Source: Symsagittifera roscoffensis
Lineage: Eukaryota; Xenacoelomorpha; Acoela; Convolutidae
Length of the DNA: 64,000 bases
Direction: 5' to 3'
Assembly: GCF_963678635.1 (NCBI RefSeq)
Contig: NC_087068.1
Location: 45,179,013 to 45,243,012, forward strand
Positions within the stretch are counted from its first letter, which is position 1; each line of letters starts with the position of its first letter. Positions 21,701 to 33,700 of the stretch are shown one piece after another. The position numbers and the translations under genes are program-made. The notes under the pieces were generated by a model. The model worked only from the letters and a program-made list of their open reading frames with translations, did not search any database and was not told the origin of the DNA.

Positions 21701-24700
21701 TTTATTTGGTTGACAATAACCTTGTGCGTTTTTATGTGAATTTGCTGTAAACATTATTGGTTTGCGTGGCTTTTGGTTAAAAACCATTTCGTATGGTGAC
21801 ATTCCTAAAGTTGTCGTAATTTGTGAATTATATGCTAAGGGAAATAATTTTACATCTGCTGACCATTCGGTATATTTTGTATCATTTCCGTTGATGATAC
21901 ATCTGAGATATTCTTGTAATGAACGGTTCATACCTTCGACTAAGCCGTTTGTCCAAGGTGCATGAGATGTACGTGGTTTGTGTTTAATGTTGTATAAATG
22001 ACATAGTGTTATTATTTCATTATTTATGAATTCTGTACCATTGTCTGTAACTAAAATTTCTGGTAGTCCAAATTTTGCTATCCAGTGTTCATAGAGTGTT
22101 GTGTATGCGTAATAAGCGTTACAATGTGGTACTGGATTAAGTGCTACATAATGTGTAAATGCGTCAACAATTACCATAATGTAGGAGTTTCCTTCTGATG
22201 AGGGTGAAATTGGTCCTTTAGTATCAAATGAGATACGATGATTAAAGTATAAACTTTGTCCTTTAAAATCTTGTTTTTGTGCTATTTGTTTTTGATTTGG
22301 GTAAGGTTTATTTAATTGACATACTATACAATCATTGCATAGTACTTTTATCCAAATTGGTGCATTTGGGAAGTAAAAATTTTGTATAAAATTTGAATAT
22401 GTTTTCTCTGATCCAGAGTGTCCTTTAATGTTTTGTGTATGTGAAATATTAAAAGCTATAAGAATCATACTTATAGGGAGACAGGGAACTGTAGATTCAT
22501 TAAGGTTGTACTCTAAAAGGTCTGTATTTTCGTTAATTGTTGTATTGTTAAACTTGCGAAAGTATCGGAGGAGTGTTTTGTTTCCTAGAATGGTTGAATC
22601 TGCTTTGATAGGTTTAGTTTTATATTTGTGCCATGATTTTAGTTGTCGAATTACTGGGTCAAGGTTTTGATATTGTTTCAGTGTTGAAATTGTAATTGTT
22701 TCTGTTGGGGGGAGAAAAATGTTTTCGATTTCTAATTTAGATAATGGTATTGTATCAAGTGGGTCGTGAAGGTCAAAAACTTGATTTATTGTGTATTTTG
22801 AATCATTTGTTTGTGGTCCTGATAAATTTATTTTATCAGTTAAATCTTCTTTTTCAATTAGTGGAAAATGGTCTTTTTTAGGTAGGTGTTGTTTTGTTCG
22901 TTTTTGTTGGGTGTTATTTTTTATCCATTGAGAATATGGAATTGGTTTAAAAGTTGATGTTCCAAGTAGGTCAACTTCATAATGATTATTTTGACAATCT
23001 AAATAAAGTGGGAAATGTTGTAAATTATTTATTTGTGATTGTTCAATATCAGTTTTTACTGCATATTTGCATTCTAATCGAGGTGATGTTTCGTTTTCTG
23101 CAAGGTAGAATTTTATATTTTTGGGTATTTCAACTGTTGTTTTTCGTGTAAGTAATTCAGGTGGTGTATTTCGACTTAAGGTGTCTGGTAATGCAAGATT
23201 TTTTCCTGCAGTCCAAACTATATGTAAGTTTGGAAATTTCATTAGAATTAGTTGAAATCTGTAAACTCGGTGGTTTGGGTTAGATTTCTGTGTAAAAAGA
23301 AAGATGATTGGTTTGTGGTCTGTGAACAAAACTGTGGGATGTTTTGATCCAAGTATCAGAAATTCATATTCTGTAAGTGTATATATTATGGCTGTACATT
23401 CTCTCATTAGAGTTGAGAGTCGTAGCTCTGCTTGAGTGAATAATCGAGAATTTGCTGATATGAGGTTCATTTTATTTGTACCATTATGTGATTGTAATAA
23501 TGCTGCGCCGATGCCAAAGTTCGAAGCATCGCACATTGCATAAAATGGTTGATCAGGGTCTGGAATTGTGTTTGAAATTTGTTCAGTTAAAAGTTTCTTT
23601 ATTTCTTCGAATCGTGTTTGATGTTCTGTATTCCATTCAAAGTTGTTTTGTTGTCTAAGGATGTTATAAAATGGTCGTAGGTATAATTGCATTTTATAAA
23701 CATATTTACTTAAAAAGTTTAACATTCCAAGGAACTCTTGGATTTTCTTTTTATTTGTTGGTGGTTGAAGTTTTTGAATAGCGTCAATGCGTGATTTCAG
23801 TGGAGTGATTGTTTTTCTTTCTATATTATGTCCTAAGAATTTAACTCTAGTCAAAAAGAAGTGTGATTTATCGGGGGCGGCCTTCAGATTTTCGTTCTGA
23901 AGTATTTGGTGATATGTTTCTAAAACTTTGAACATTTCGTCTTTTGTTTGTGATTGCATAAAAACATCGTCTAAATAGGTGATTGCGTTTTTCTTGAGTA
24001 TTAGTGGTCTAAAAATTTTGCTCATAAAGGCTGAAAATGCTGCTGGTCCTATGGATATTCCATAGAATAAGCGGTTGAATTCATATTGTTGGTTTCCGAT
24101 AACAAATTGTGTTAAACGTCGTGATTGTTCATCTAGTGGCATTTGATTGTATGCACTATTCATGTCGGCGGTTGTGAAGTATTTGCCGTTTATTTTTGTT
24201 AAAATAACTTGTATTGGTTCAATGGGCCAATTACATTTTGATTCATCTATGAGTAATTGAGGTATCTAGCATCGAGAACGATTTTTAACGATTCTCCTTT
24301 AGCTAGAATGATAACGGGGTTGATGAATGTGTTGCCTTTTGGTTGTTCTTCTTTATTAACCGGTGATATAATGTTGTATTGCTCTAAAATATCGAGTAAT
24401 CTGTTTACTTTATCATGTAAGTGAATTGGTACTTTACTTGCTCTTTGTTTTTTGAAAACTGCGTCTGGTTTTAATGGGAGATGTAGTGATGAACTGATTT
24501 TGCCAACATCGAATTTTGATGTTGCATAGACTGATGAATATTGAATTAGCTGTTTGGCTAACTTTTCAAATTCGTCTTGTGTTATTTGTGAATGTTGGAA
24601 ATTAAACATTGTTAAAAATTTCTGTTGGTCCTCTGTGTAGTTACTGATGTTGCATGTAGGTTTGAAATATGGAGTTTTTGTGAAATAATCCGTATTTCTG

Positions 24701-27700
24701 TTTTCGTTACTTATTATATTATTTATAGATAATTCTTCATTAAGAATTGTAGATTGGCAAATATCTAGTAATTGGAGTATATTATTTACGCGATAGGCTT
24801 TTTCGTGTATTGGTGATATTGTTGCGTTGGTTTCACAATATCCTAAAAGTCCTAATGGTAATGTTACTTGGTAAGGTGTGTTGTTATAGACATGTAAGGA
24901 GATGATATCTGAATTCGAATTTTTCAAATATTTTATTGAAGAGATTGTGATTTTGAAAAATTTATGAATCGGTTTGAATTCAAAATCTGACATATAAAAT
25001 TTTTGTTTGTTTTGTGCTTTATCATATTGGTGAACTTGTTTGATTGAAAAATTATAGATGTTTCCTGATAGTGGTTTCAGGTGTTTTCTTTGTTGGTTAA
25101 ATATCGGATAAAATTTTGAAAAGAATGGTGGTTGTTTATTCAATCTTTGAAAAAATGTTAAGGATGTTTCTTTTGTTTTTGTATATTTATCTTTGATTAA
25201 TATTTTACTATTTAGTATGTTAATTGTTGGTATATACTTTGAAATAAATGGTATTCCAATGATATTATATTTAATATCGGTGATATGGAATATTTGTTTA
25301 AATGGCTTATTTAAAATTTTACTTTGTTCCATTGTTCTGGTAGGGAGGAGAAATAATTGGATTTTTCCGTAGTTTATCAATGTTGATCCTTGTGCTGTCG
25401 CTAGTTTGCTGGAGGTTTCAAGAGGTGTTAGCTTTGGGTGTAAGATTTTTATTTCATTCCATGTGGGAATGTTTATTATGTTTGATTCTGCTCCTGAATC
25501 AATTAAAAAATCTATTTCAAGGTCTGGTGGTTGAAATTCTTTATTTCTTGGGCTTTCTAAGAGAAATGGTATTGTCCAAATTTTTTCTTTGGGTTGTTCT
25601 TTTTGTATATTTTGATAAATGTGGTTTGTATTCAAGCATTTTGTTTTGGTATTTTTATTGGTTTGATTTGTAGTGTTTATCTCATTTGTTTCTTGCGTCG
25701 TTGGTGTGGAATTTATGGGTGTAGTGTAATGATTTTGAAGAAATTCTGATTGATTTTCATATATGTGTGATGGAAAGGGTTGTTCATATATGACAGATTC
25801 ATAGTCATTTTCGACTTTTATCATATTGATAGCAAGAGTGTTTTCAGTATCACTTTCTGAATCTGATGATGTACAGTTTATTTGATTAAGTTGTAACGTA
25901 TCAGTTACTGTGTCATCAATACCTGGAGGGTCTGATGTTGTTTCTGGGTTAGCTTGTACTTGATTGATTTGTCTTTGATGTTTAGGTGTACTGCTTCTGT
26001 GACGATTATTAGAGTTATTGTAGTGATTATTATTTCGGTGTGGTGATTGGGAATAATTTCTATAACGATTATTATAACTTGGGTGTCGATTTTGTGAATT
26101 ATTTCGCGATCTGTTTTGGTAATTATTGTTTTGTCTGTTATAGTTCGATCTATTATATGAGTTATTCCTTGATCGGTTGTTCGGGTAATTCTGGTTTCGG
26201 TTGTTTGAATAACTTCTGTTTCGATTATAGGAGTAGTTTCTATTCCTATTGTATGATGAATTTCGTGATTGGTTGTTTGGATAATAGTTATTTCTTGATT
26301 GAGAATTAGATCTAGAAACAAATCGTTGTGTATTTGAATTTGATCTGGAGTAGTTATTTCGACTATTCGGTCTATTGTAGTGATTTTGTGATGAATTATA
26401 CGTGTTTCTTCGTTCTGGTGATCTTCCTCTATAACTTGAGTTATATGGAGATTGATTTCTTGTATAGCTTGTATTGTTTGGGAGTGGTTTTCCTGAACTG
26501 TTGTTGCTGTATACATTTTTGTTTGGTAGGTTTTGATCTTTTTTCATGTATTGATAAAATGATTTATTTGGTTCTTTGTATTTTTGAGGTTTATTTTGAC
26601 TATCTTGTTGTTTTTGTCTACATTCGGAAATACTATGTCCGTATCGTCGGCAATAATTACACCATTTTTTGAAAGATGGTTTGCCTTTAAAGTTCGGGTT
26701 CTTTTCGTAAATATTGAGTATTTCAGTGATTTTTTCAACGAGATCTGTTTCTGATTCTTGTATATTATTAATATTAGTGGGAGTCGTTTCAATTTTGTTA
26801 ACGTATTGTAATTTCAGATTTTCCGTTTCTTCTAATTTCATTGTGATTTCTGCTTGTTCTAGTTTGTCTACTAGTTTTCTAAAATCTAAATCGGGTTCTC
26901 GAATTGAAGAAGGATGTGATGCTCTCTTTTTTATTGCTATTTTCCTTAATTGTGGTGTTAAGGTCATCATTAAGATTTCTGTCATCTTAGTGTTTTTATA
27001 GTCATGTGTATTTAGTGAATATGCTTTTCGAACTAGTGTTTCGATTCTTACTGCTATTTGCTTGATGGTTTCGTTTGGTAATCTGCGAATTTCATTACAT
27101 AAAACTCTTTGTTGTTGTTTGTTTCTTTCGGAGTCAAACATTTTTGAAAATTCTTGTGTAAATCTTTTCCAGTTTGATTTTATTTCTTGAGGTAGTACTG
27201 AAAACCATTTTTGGGCTGCGCCATCTAAGGTTGTTTGTATCAACGCTGTGCGTCGATGTATCCAGTTTTGATGTAGTGGCGTGTTAATTGGTTCAGGTCC
27301 AATATTTAAAATTAAATTTGCTGTTACTGCATTTAAGTAATCTTCTACAGAGTATTCAGGGTCTGTTCCTGTGAAAACCATTAAGGGTTTATTTGATGTT
27401 ATTGATGATCCACCCATAAGGTATGGATTCATTGTCATTTGTAATGATTCAGCTGCATTTGGCATTTGAGAAAAATTTGAAAGTTGGTTTCTTGTTATTT
27501 CATGTTGTTGAAGATAATACGGGAGTGGTATTTCATTTTGCATTTGTGATGGTTGATACGAGTGTGTAGTCATTGGATTTTGTTGTTGAATTGGTTGAAA
27601 AGATTGTATATTAATTGGATTTGGTTGTCGAATTGGTTGTTGATATTGTGCATCTGTTGATTGTGGAGAAAAATTTCTATGGTTTGTACGTGTTTTCTGT

Positions 27701-30700
27701 ATTCCTTGTCTACGATATTCTTGAGTATTTGGTGCAAATATATCTGGTTGTAAGAAATCTTCATCTGAGGATAAATAATCCATTTGATAAGATGTTTGTT
27801 TTTTATTTTTATTTTGTTGAAAAAATGGGTAATTTTCACTGCGATCCTGTGGAGGATTTGGTTGAAAATTTGTGGAATTATATTGGGCCGTTGGGTTATC
27901 CCAGTTTCGAGGTTTTGTATATTGATTAAAATTCCTTTGTGGTTGATAATTTGTTTTTGATGGATGTGTATAATTATAATTATGGTCTGCAAAGTTGTTT
28001 CTAGTGAATGTTTTGCGTGTTTTTGATGGTATTGTCATGGGTTTGTATGTTTGGTAATCCATATGTGAATATTTAGGGGCAACCGAAGGTTTAACGGTTG
28101 ATTGTAAGGTTACCTGTGTTTGTGAAGGATTTGTATTTCTTGGTGTTGTTAAATTTGGGCGTATTGGTGAAATACTTTGTTGTGTAGTTGTTGTGTGTAC
28201 AATTTCTTCATTTATGAAGTGTGATGGTGTCTGGATATCTTGTTGAGTAAGATTCCTAGTTCCATTGAGGTTTTCATTGTGTATGACTGTAGAGTTTAAA
28301 CTATTATTTTGTGTATCGGGTAAAAATGTATTATAGTTTAATGGTGTTGCATCAATTGTTAATGGTATTACTCTTACATAATCTCTTATGTAAGATATTG
28401 TACTTATTGCTTGACTTGAGATTGATTGTGGGAAGCTTATAAATGCTGGATGAGACCATTCGGGGTCCCAAACATAATCTGATTGTTCTGTGATAGCTGT
28501 ATCATCGTTCGAGTTTTGGGGTCTAAAATTTTTTCTTGCTTGTGCAATTAAATCAATATTGTGTGTAAAATAATCTATTATGAACCATGCTAAAATTTTT
28601 TGTAAATCGTGTTTGGTATGTTGTGAAACGTCGTCTTTCGTGAAATTTTCTTTAATGATGTTTAAATAACTAGAGAGTAGTGTGATTTCATGTCGTACTC
28701 TTAAATGTTTAGATGTTTCTGTCGGTGAGACATTTGTTAATGGGAGTTCATTTTCTAATATCGAAATATAACTATATATTAGTGCGAAAACTTCATTGGT
28801 GAAAATGGAGTTTGCTCTTTGTGAGTTATGGTATTGTATGCTTTTTATATATTCTGAAAAAACTTTTGAAAATTCTAAATCAAGGTCGTCTGTTTGAATA
28901 GTGTATGTTCTATTATTATGGTTTGGGGAAGTGAATTCTATAGAGTAGATTCCATATTGTTGTGTTATGTTGCATATATCTTTTAGATAGTGATCTATGA
29001 TTTGTCTTTTGATTTTTACATCGGGGAACTCTGTTTTACATGGACTGATTCCGGGTTCAAATAAATTTACGAGTAAATTTTGACAAAATATGTGTTGTCC
29101 TCTATCAGTATCTGCATCTACTATAAAAGGAAAGATTTCATCATCATCTGGAGTTTCGTCACCTGGGGTGTGCGTTGAACTCATTTTTTCGTTCGATGAC
29201 TGTTAATATGTAATTATTAATGTGTCGAATTGGTTGATTCCAGTTGTATAGATGTACTGGTTTGTGTTTATACTGCTTTTTTATTCTTCTTTTTCCTCTT
29301 TGTGATGAATTTGAAGTTGTTTCTGAGTCAGAAAAATATAATTGATCGTGTTGTGGGTAATTTTTATCTATTGATTCTTTTAGTTTGTAGAGTTCGTCTA
29401 AACTGTTGGTTTCTGATTCTGAAAATGCGTTTCGATTTTTTGAAAATCTTTTTCGTGTTATTTGTCTTTGTTTAGTGATTATTTTTCTCTTTAGTGTTTG
29501 TCGTTTTGTTCGAATGTATCCAACTGTTTGTGTATGAGGTGTGATTACAAGGTCGTATTTTTTGTTATCTATTTCACAATTGTGTAAAACGATTGTTTGT
29601 TCATTCCCTAGGTTTTTAAATGACATAAGGTTTAGGATGACGGGTGCAAAAGGTTGTTAAATGATTTCTATTTTCCTAAACTGTTAGTTCTTACGATTTT
29701 TTGGTTAGCTTAACCTGGGTCTATTTGTTTAGGGTTGGAGAGAAAAGTATATCGATTCCGAAGAATGATTTTTACTTTCTCGTGACTAGTATAAGCTAAG
29801 GTGTTAACTTACTTAATCTTACTTAGGGGTAGTGATTGTGTTCAAGGGTTGGAGAATAGTAAATCGATCCACAAGGTTCAGGTATAATTAGAACGCGAGT
29901 AGTTCGTTAGATACTATTTTAAACTTACTAAGTCTAAGATTTATCCTGGGTCTGGTGAGAGGGGGGATCAAGTGAAGGATGAATAACCGAAGTTCTTCAC
30001 TGTTTATCCTAATTTGAATGATTAGTTTTGTTTAAAAATTTCTATTAGTCTTGGGTCTTTAGAAAGGGTTGGGTAGTGAATCGACGTTTGAGGTCGTTAG
30101 ACACTAATTAAGTGGGTGGGGGAGAACAAAGTTGTTCTGTTTGATCCAAGGATAAGCCTTGATGATCAAATTTAAAATGTAATGAAGTAGAAAATGATTT
30201 AAGATCCAAGGATAAGCCTTGATGATCTGGTTTTAAAATTAAGTGACTTTAAGTTTTAATGAGGTTTTAAATTTGTGTAAAGGAAAGATTTAGTATTTTA
30301 TGATATTAGTGAGTTGATGATTGCTGTTATGTTTTAGGTGATGAAGCTGGAACAACAGGATGATTTATGATTACTAACCATTTATTGTCATGCTACTAAT
30401 TTTTATTTTTATTTTCCAATAAATATTTTTCAAACATGTTTTGTATAATACTGCAGAATTTTAGGAAAACGATCTTAGATCTTTTTATCAATCGTTATTG
30501 TATAATATTAATTTTGTTTAGCGCCTGAAATGATTTTGAAGATTTACTTCAAGGTTTTATGTTTGCAAATGGAAATCTAAATTCATTGCAAGTAGTATTC
30601 GAAATATAAAAGTTTGTTCTGGCTTTTGCCGAACTATCATGTAACTATACGGCAAGTTTCTACTTTGTCGTATGTCGTCTTTGGTTCGATGTCTTCTTCC

Positions 30701-33700
30701 AATTCCGGGTAGTTCTATTATGGTTCGGAATATTGGCTCGGATCTATTGAGTCGGAGAGACATTTCAATTAAATTATTGTCGTATAACATTTTGTAAATG
30801 TTTTTGTCTAATTTCTAATCTAATTTTGGTTAATTCTAATCTAATAAGGTCTTGTTCGAGACTTATGGTCGCACCAGATGAGTTAGGACTGGAGTGTAAC
30901 TCATAGAGTAATTTCGGATAGGGTACACCGTCTGCTCGTCACGCTATCTTATTTTCGGCCGGATAGATTCGTGCAACTTCTTAGTCTAATACCGATCCTA
31001 ATCTTACTCTTATACTATCTAGTCTCAGGTTGTTTAACTAGTCTCTGCTAGGCTCAATAGATCTAGGGTATACTGGTTTATTGCGGCTGCTGAAGTGCTC
31101 GGGAGAGTCCAACTAATTTCTAAGTTAAATTCAAATCTCTCTGGTGCTGAAATTACAAGTAACTTCAGCACTTACAAATAAGTGGGTTGTTAGTTAGATG
31201 GATCATGATTGGTTAATATTAAATACTTTACATTGGTAAAACATTTAATTTATCCAATCATAAAATATAGTTTAGATCAGGTTCCACATATTTATTTCAC
31301 TGCACTATTCACTAATTTACAAAGATATAGATTGAGAGGTCGCCAATAAGTTGCAATAGCCTGTTTTTGGGCACTGTTTGAGAATTGCAACATTTCTGCT
31401 TTTTATTCCTCTATAACTATAGATAGAGAACCGTTTATTCAGAAATTGACACACTTGAAAAAGCAGTGATAGCCGTTTGCCATGCTCAAAAAACTAAAAT
31501 TACATTAAGAAACAATTTTTTTTTCAAAAGTAATTTTTATTTTAACTTCTGTTTCTTCTTGTTTCATCAGAAGGGTCGAAACTCAGTTTCATAAATTGAA
31601 TACGATAAAAAAAAGAAATTGAGAAATTTGTTTTTTGTTATGTTATAATAGAACCTAAAAAACGGCCAAAAACGTTTTAAATTGATGCAAAATTTGACAC
31701 TAATAACTTCTTTTGAGCTAAATTTGTTACAGTATATAGCAAATCACGCTATAGTTACTTCCCCGAAGTCACAACCCAGTTACTCCGAAGTTACGAAGTT
31801 ACTCCGCTATAGTTACCCTCTACTTCAGCCAGTATGATTTTATGTACAATTTTTATAACTCTTGAGTTGCTTTCAATTAGCACTATGTAAGTCAACTCTG
31901 TTTTAAACGCGTGAATGAGAGATAATTTTTCTAACTAATCGAAATGAAATTGTTTTTGATATGCTAGAGGCATCATGTGAAATAAGACTGGCTTTTCAGG
32001 CCTCGATTAGTACACCTAATTGGAATACTCCTGTACTGATAAAAAGGACTGAATTTCAAACAAATTATCGGTATTAAAAACGGGTCAAATTGTTGTGGGG
32101 TTATCTCGTTACGGGGTTATAAAGTAGGGGGTGTAAATTCTCTCGGATTTTGTTTCAAACTCGACTACCAAATTTTCAAGTTATGAGCCCTTTTGTTTGT
32201 TTTCTGTTGTAATTTTTGTTAAATTTTTGTTTATTTTGTTTTTTTTATACCGATTTTTCAAGCTATGAGCCTTTTCATTTGTTTTTTTTGTAATATTTTG
32301 TTTACGCCACAATTGGAAAGTTCAATGACGTTAGTTCGAAATCAATTGATATAAATGTAACAATTTTAACCTCTCGAATGAAGTTAGCAATTGAAGTTAG
32401 CAAATTAACTTGATTTTTGTTCTGGAGATCTGGAAATCATTACAGGAATGAATAAAATCATAGTTTGTGCGGTAACTCTTTTTTCTTTAAATGAAGATTT
32501 TTTTCTTTTTTCTTTTTAAATAAATTGTAAAAATCGCTAAATTACAAATGAAAAACAAGAAAGCTAACTGCTTGTCAATTTCAAGCGTAGTTTGGTACTT
32601 AAGCGAAGTTTTTTGGATTCACTTGAAAAGTAAGGCACTTAAGCATTGCTCATGTAAAAACATTGACCGTTTATAAGTACGTGCCTATGAAAACAGATCC
32701 TCGGTTGAATAATTATGGTTTTATAAGCTAAAACGGTCGGAATTCTCTTGTACTTTTCAAAAGCGGCGTTCCGTTAGCTTTTCCGAATGTTATTTTGCAA
32801 GGTTCTTGTATAAATCATTATTAAAAACTATTCGTCTTAAGTAATTTGCTTAAATAAATTTTTTTTGCTATTTTTGTTATTTAAAGCGATTATCTTGAAA
32901 GACGCGTTGAATCAATCGTTGTGAAGAATGTCGTTCTCCTAGAAGATTTTTGAATAGAGTGTTGATACCCATCTTTGTTAAGTTGAGCAACAAAAATTTT
33001 GATGATTTATTGTTTTAAATCAATTAAAGCACCTACAATTAATTAGATTAATCAAACTGTTTATTTGAAAGACAATTTGTCAGAAAATTCTCGAAAATAC
33101 GCAAAGATACTTGGTGAGAATAATTCGAAATTCAGGATGAAGAATTATGATTTTTTTCTGATTTATTTCTTAGGCTCGACTTACTCCGTGCAGCTTACGC
33201 ATCTGTCATATTCTAGAAACACAACAAGACTGTGCCCTCATGGAAATTTATCAACTCTTCTGAGGTCAATCAAGAGTGCTAACTTGAATAATGATTCTAT
33301 CAGGAGAAAAAAGAAATGCGAAAAATTCAATGGTATATGGAAAAAAAACTTGGATAGCAAACTTTAAAACTTTAGGTATGTCTTATTTTAATATTTTCTC
33401 ATATGAAATGAAAGATGACTTGACTTACTGTCTTTGTTGTAGCTCTCTCCAGCAAGGAGTCTCGTGAAGTCTTTTGCTGAGTCATCAAGTTGTTGTTGTA
33501 TGTACCCACAGAACTTGTTCACGTCTTCACCCATCAGTTTGCATTCTTTCTGATACTCTTTAGATTTCCGGGTACATGCCTGAGAAATACCATCACAATC
33601 AGATCACTGATCAACGAGTAAAAAAAAACAGCCTAATAGACTGTTCAGCTTTTTATGATACTAATATAAGTTCATATTTTTATTGTCTTCATCTATGTTT

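Larger units (their letters stand above)
12387..31286 (-). mobile_element. Full-length 18.9-kb Ty3/gypsy-type LTR retroelement with env and accessory ORFs
   Basis: Two 408-bp direct repeats bound the element, each starting TGAGTTAGG and ending GGTTCCA. They are flanked by cata (12383-12386 and 31287-31290), a 4-bp target duplication. The coding strand is minus, so the 5' LTR is at 30879-31286. Domain order protease, RT, RNase H, integrase is that of Ty3/gypsy (Metaviridae), and the integrase carries a GPY-like motif. The two LTRs differ at two adjacent positions by my reading, so insertion is recent. Size is several times the usual 5-9 kb. The extra length lies in a 4.9-kb gag-pro frame, the 6-kb env/accessory block, a 1.25-kb leader and a 1.6-kb 3' region. 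One frame break in RT is the only obvious lesion. Confidence 0.95.
11207..33428 (-). other. Last intron of the DCST-like gene, 22.2 kb, mostly retroelement
   Basis: The donor is agaca|gtaagt at the 33428 side and the acceptor is catctctag| at the 11207 side. Exons on both sides join in phase 1, giving an ACA codon. Host intron sequence remains at 11209-12382 and 31291-33428, about 3.3 kb in total; I see no gene in either part. Near 31740-31810 there are a few short repeats of gttactccg. Everything else in the intron is the LTR element. Confidence 0.75.

Noticed and set aside
24238..24280. Programmed ribosomal frameshift in RT
   Set aside because: No slippery site and the wrong place in pol; a one-base deletion or sequencing error is simpler.
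25905..26516. Long frames on both strands over the Asn/Arg/Ser-rich part of gag
   Set aside because: Low-complexity codon repeats keep other frames open; the real frame is the gag-protease one.
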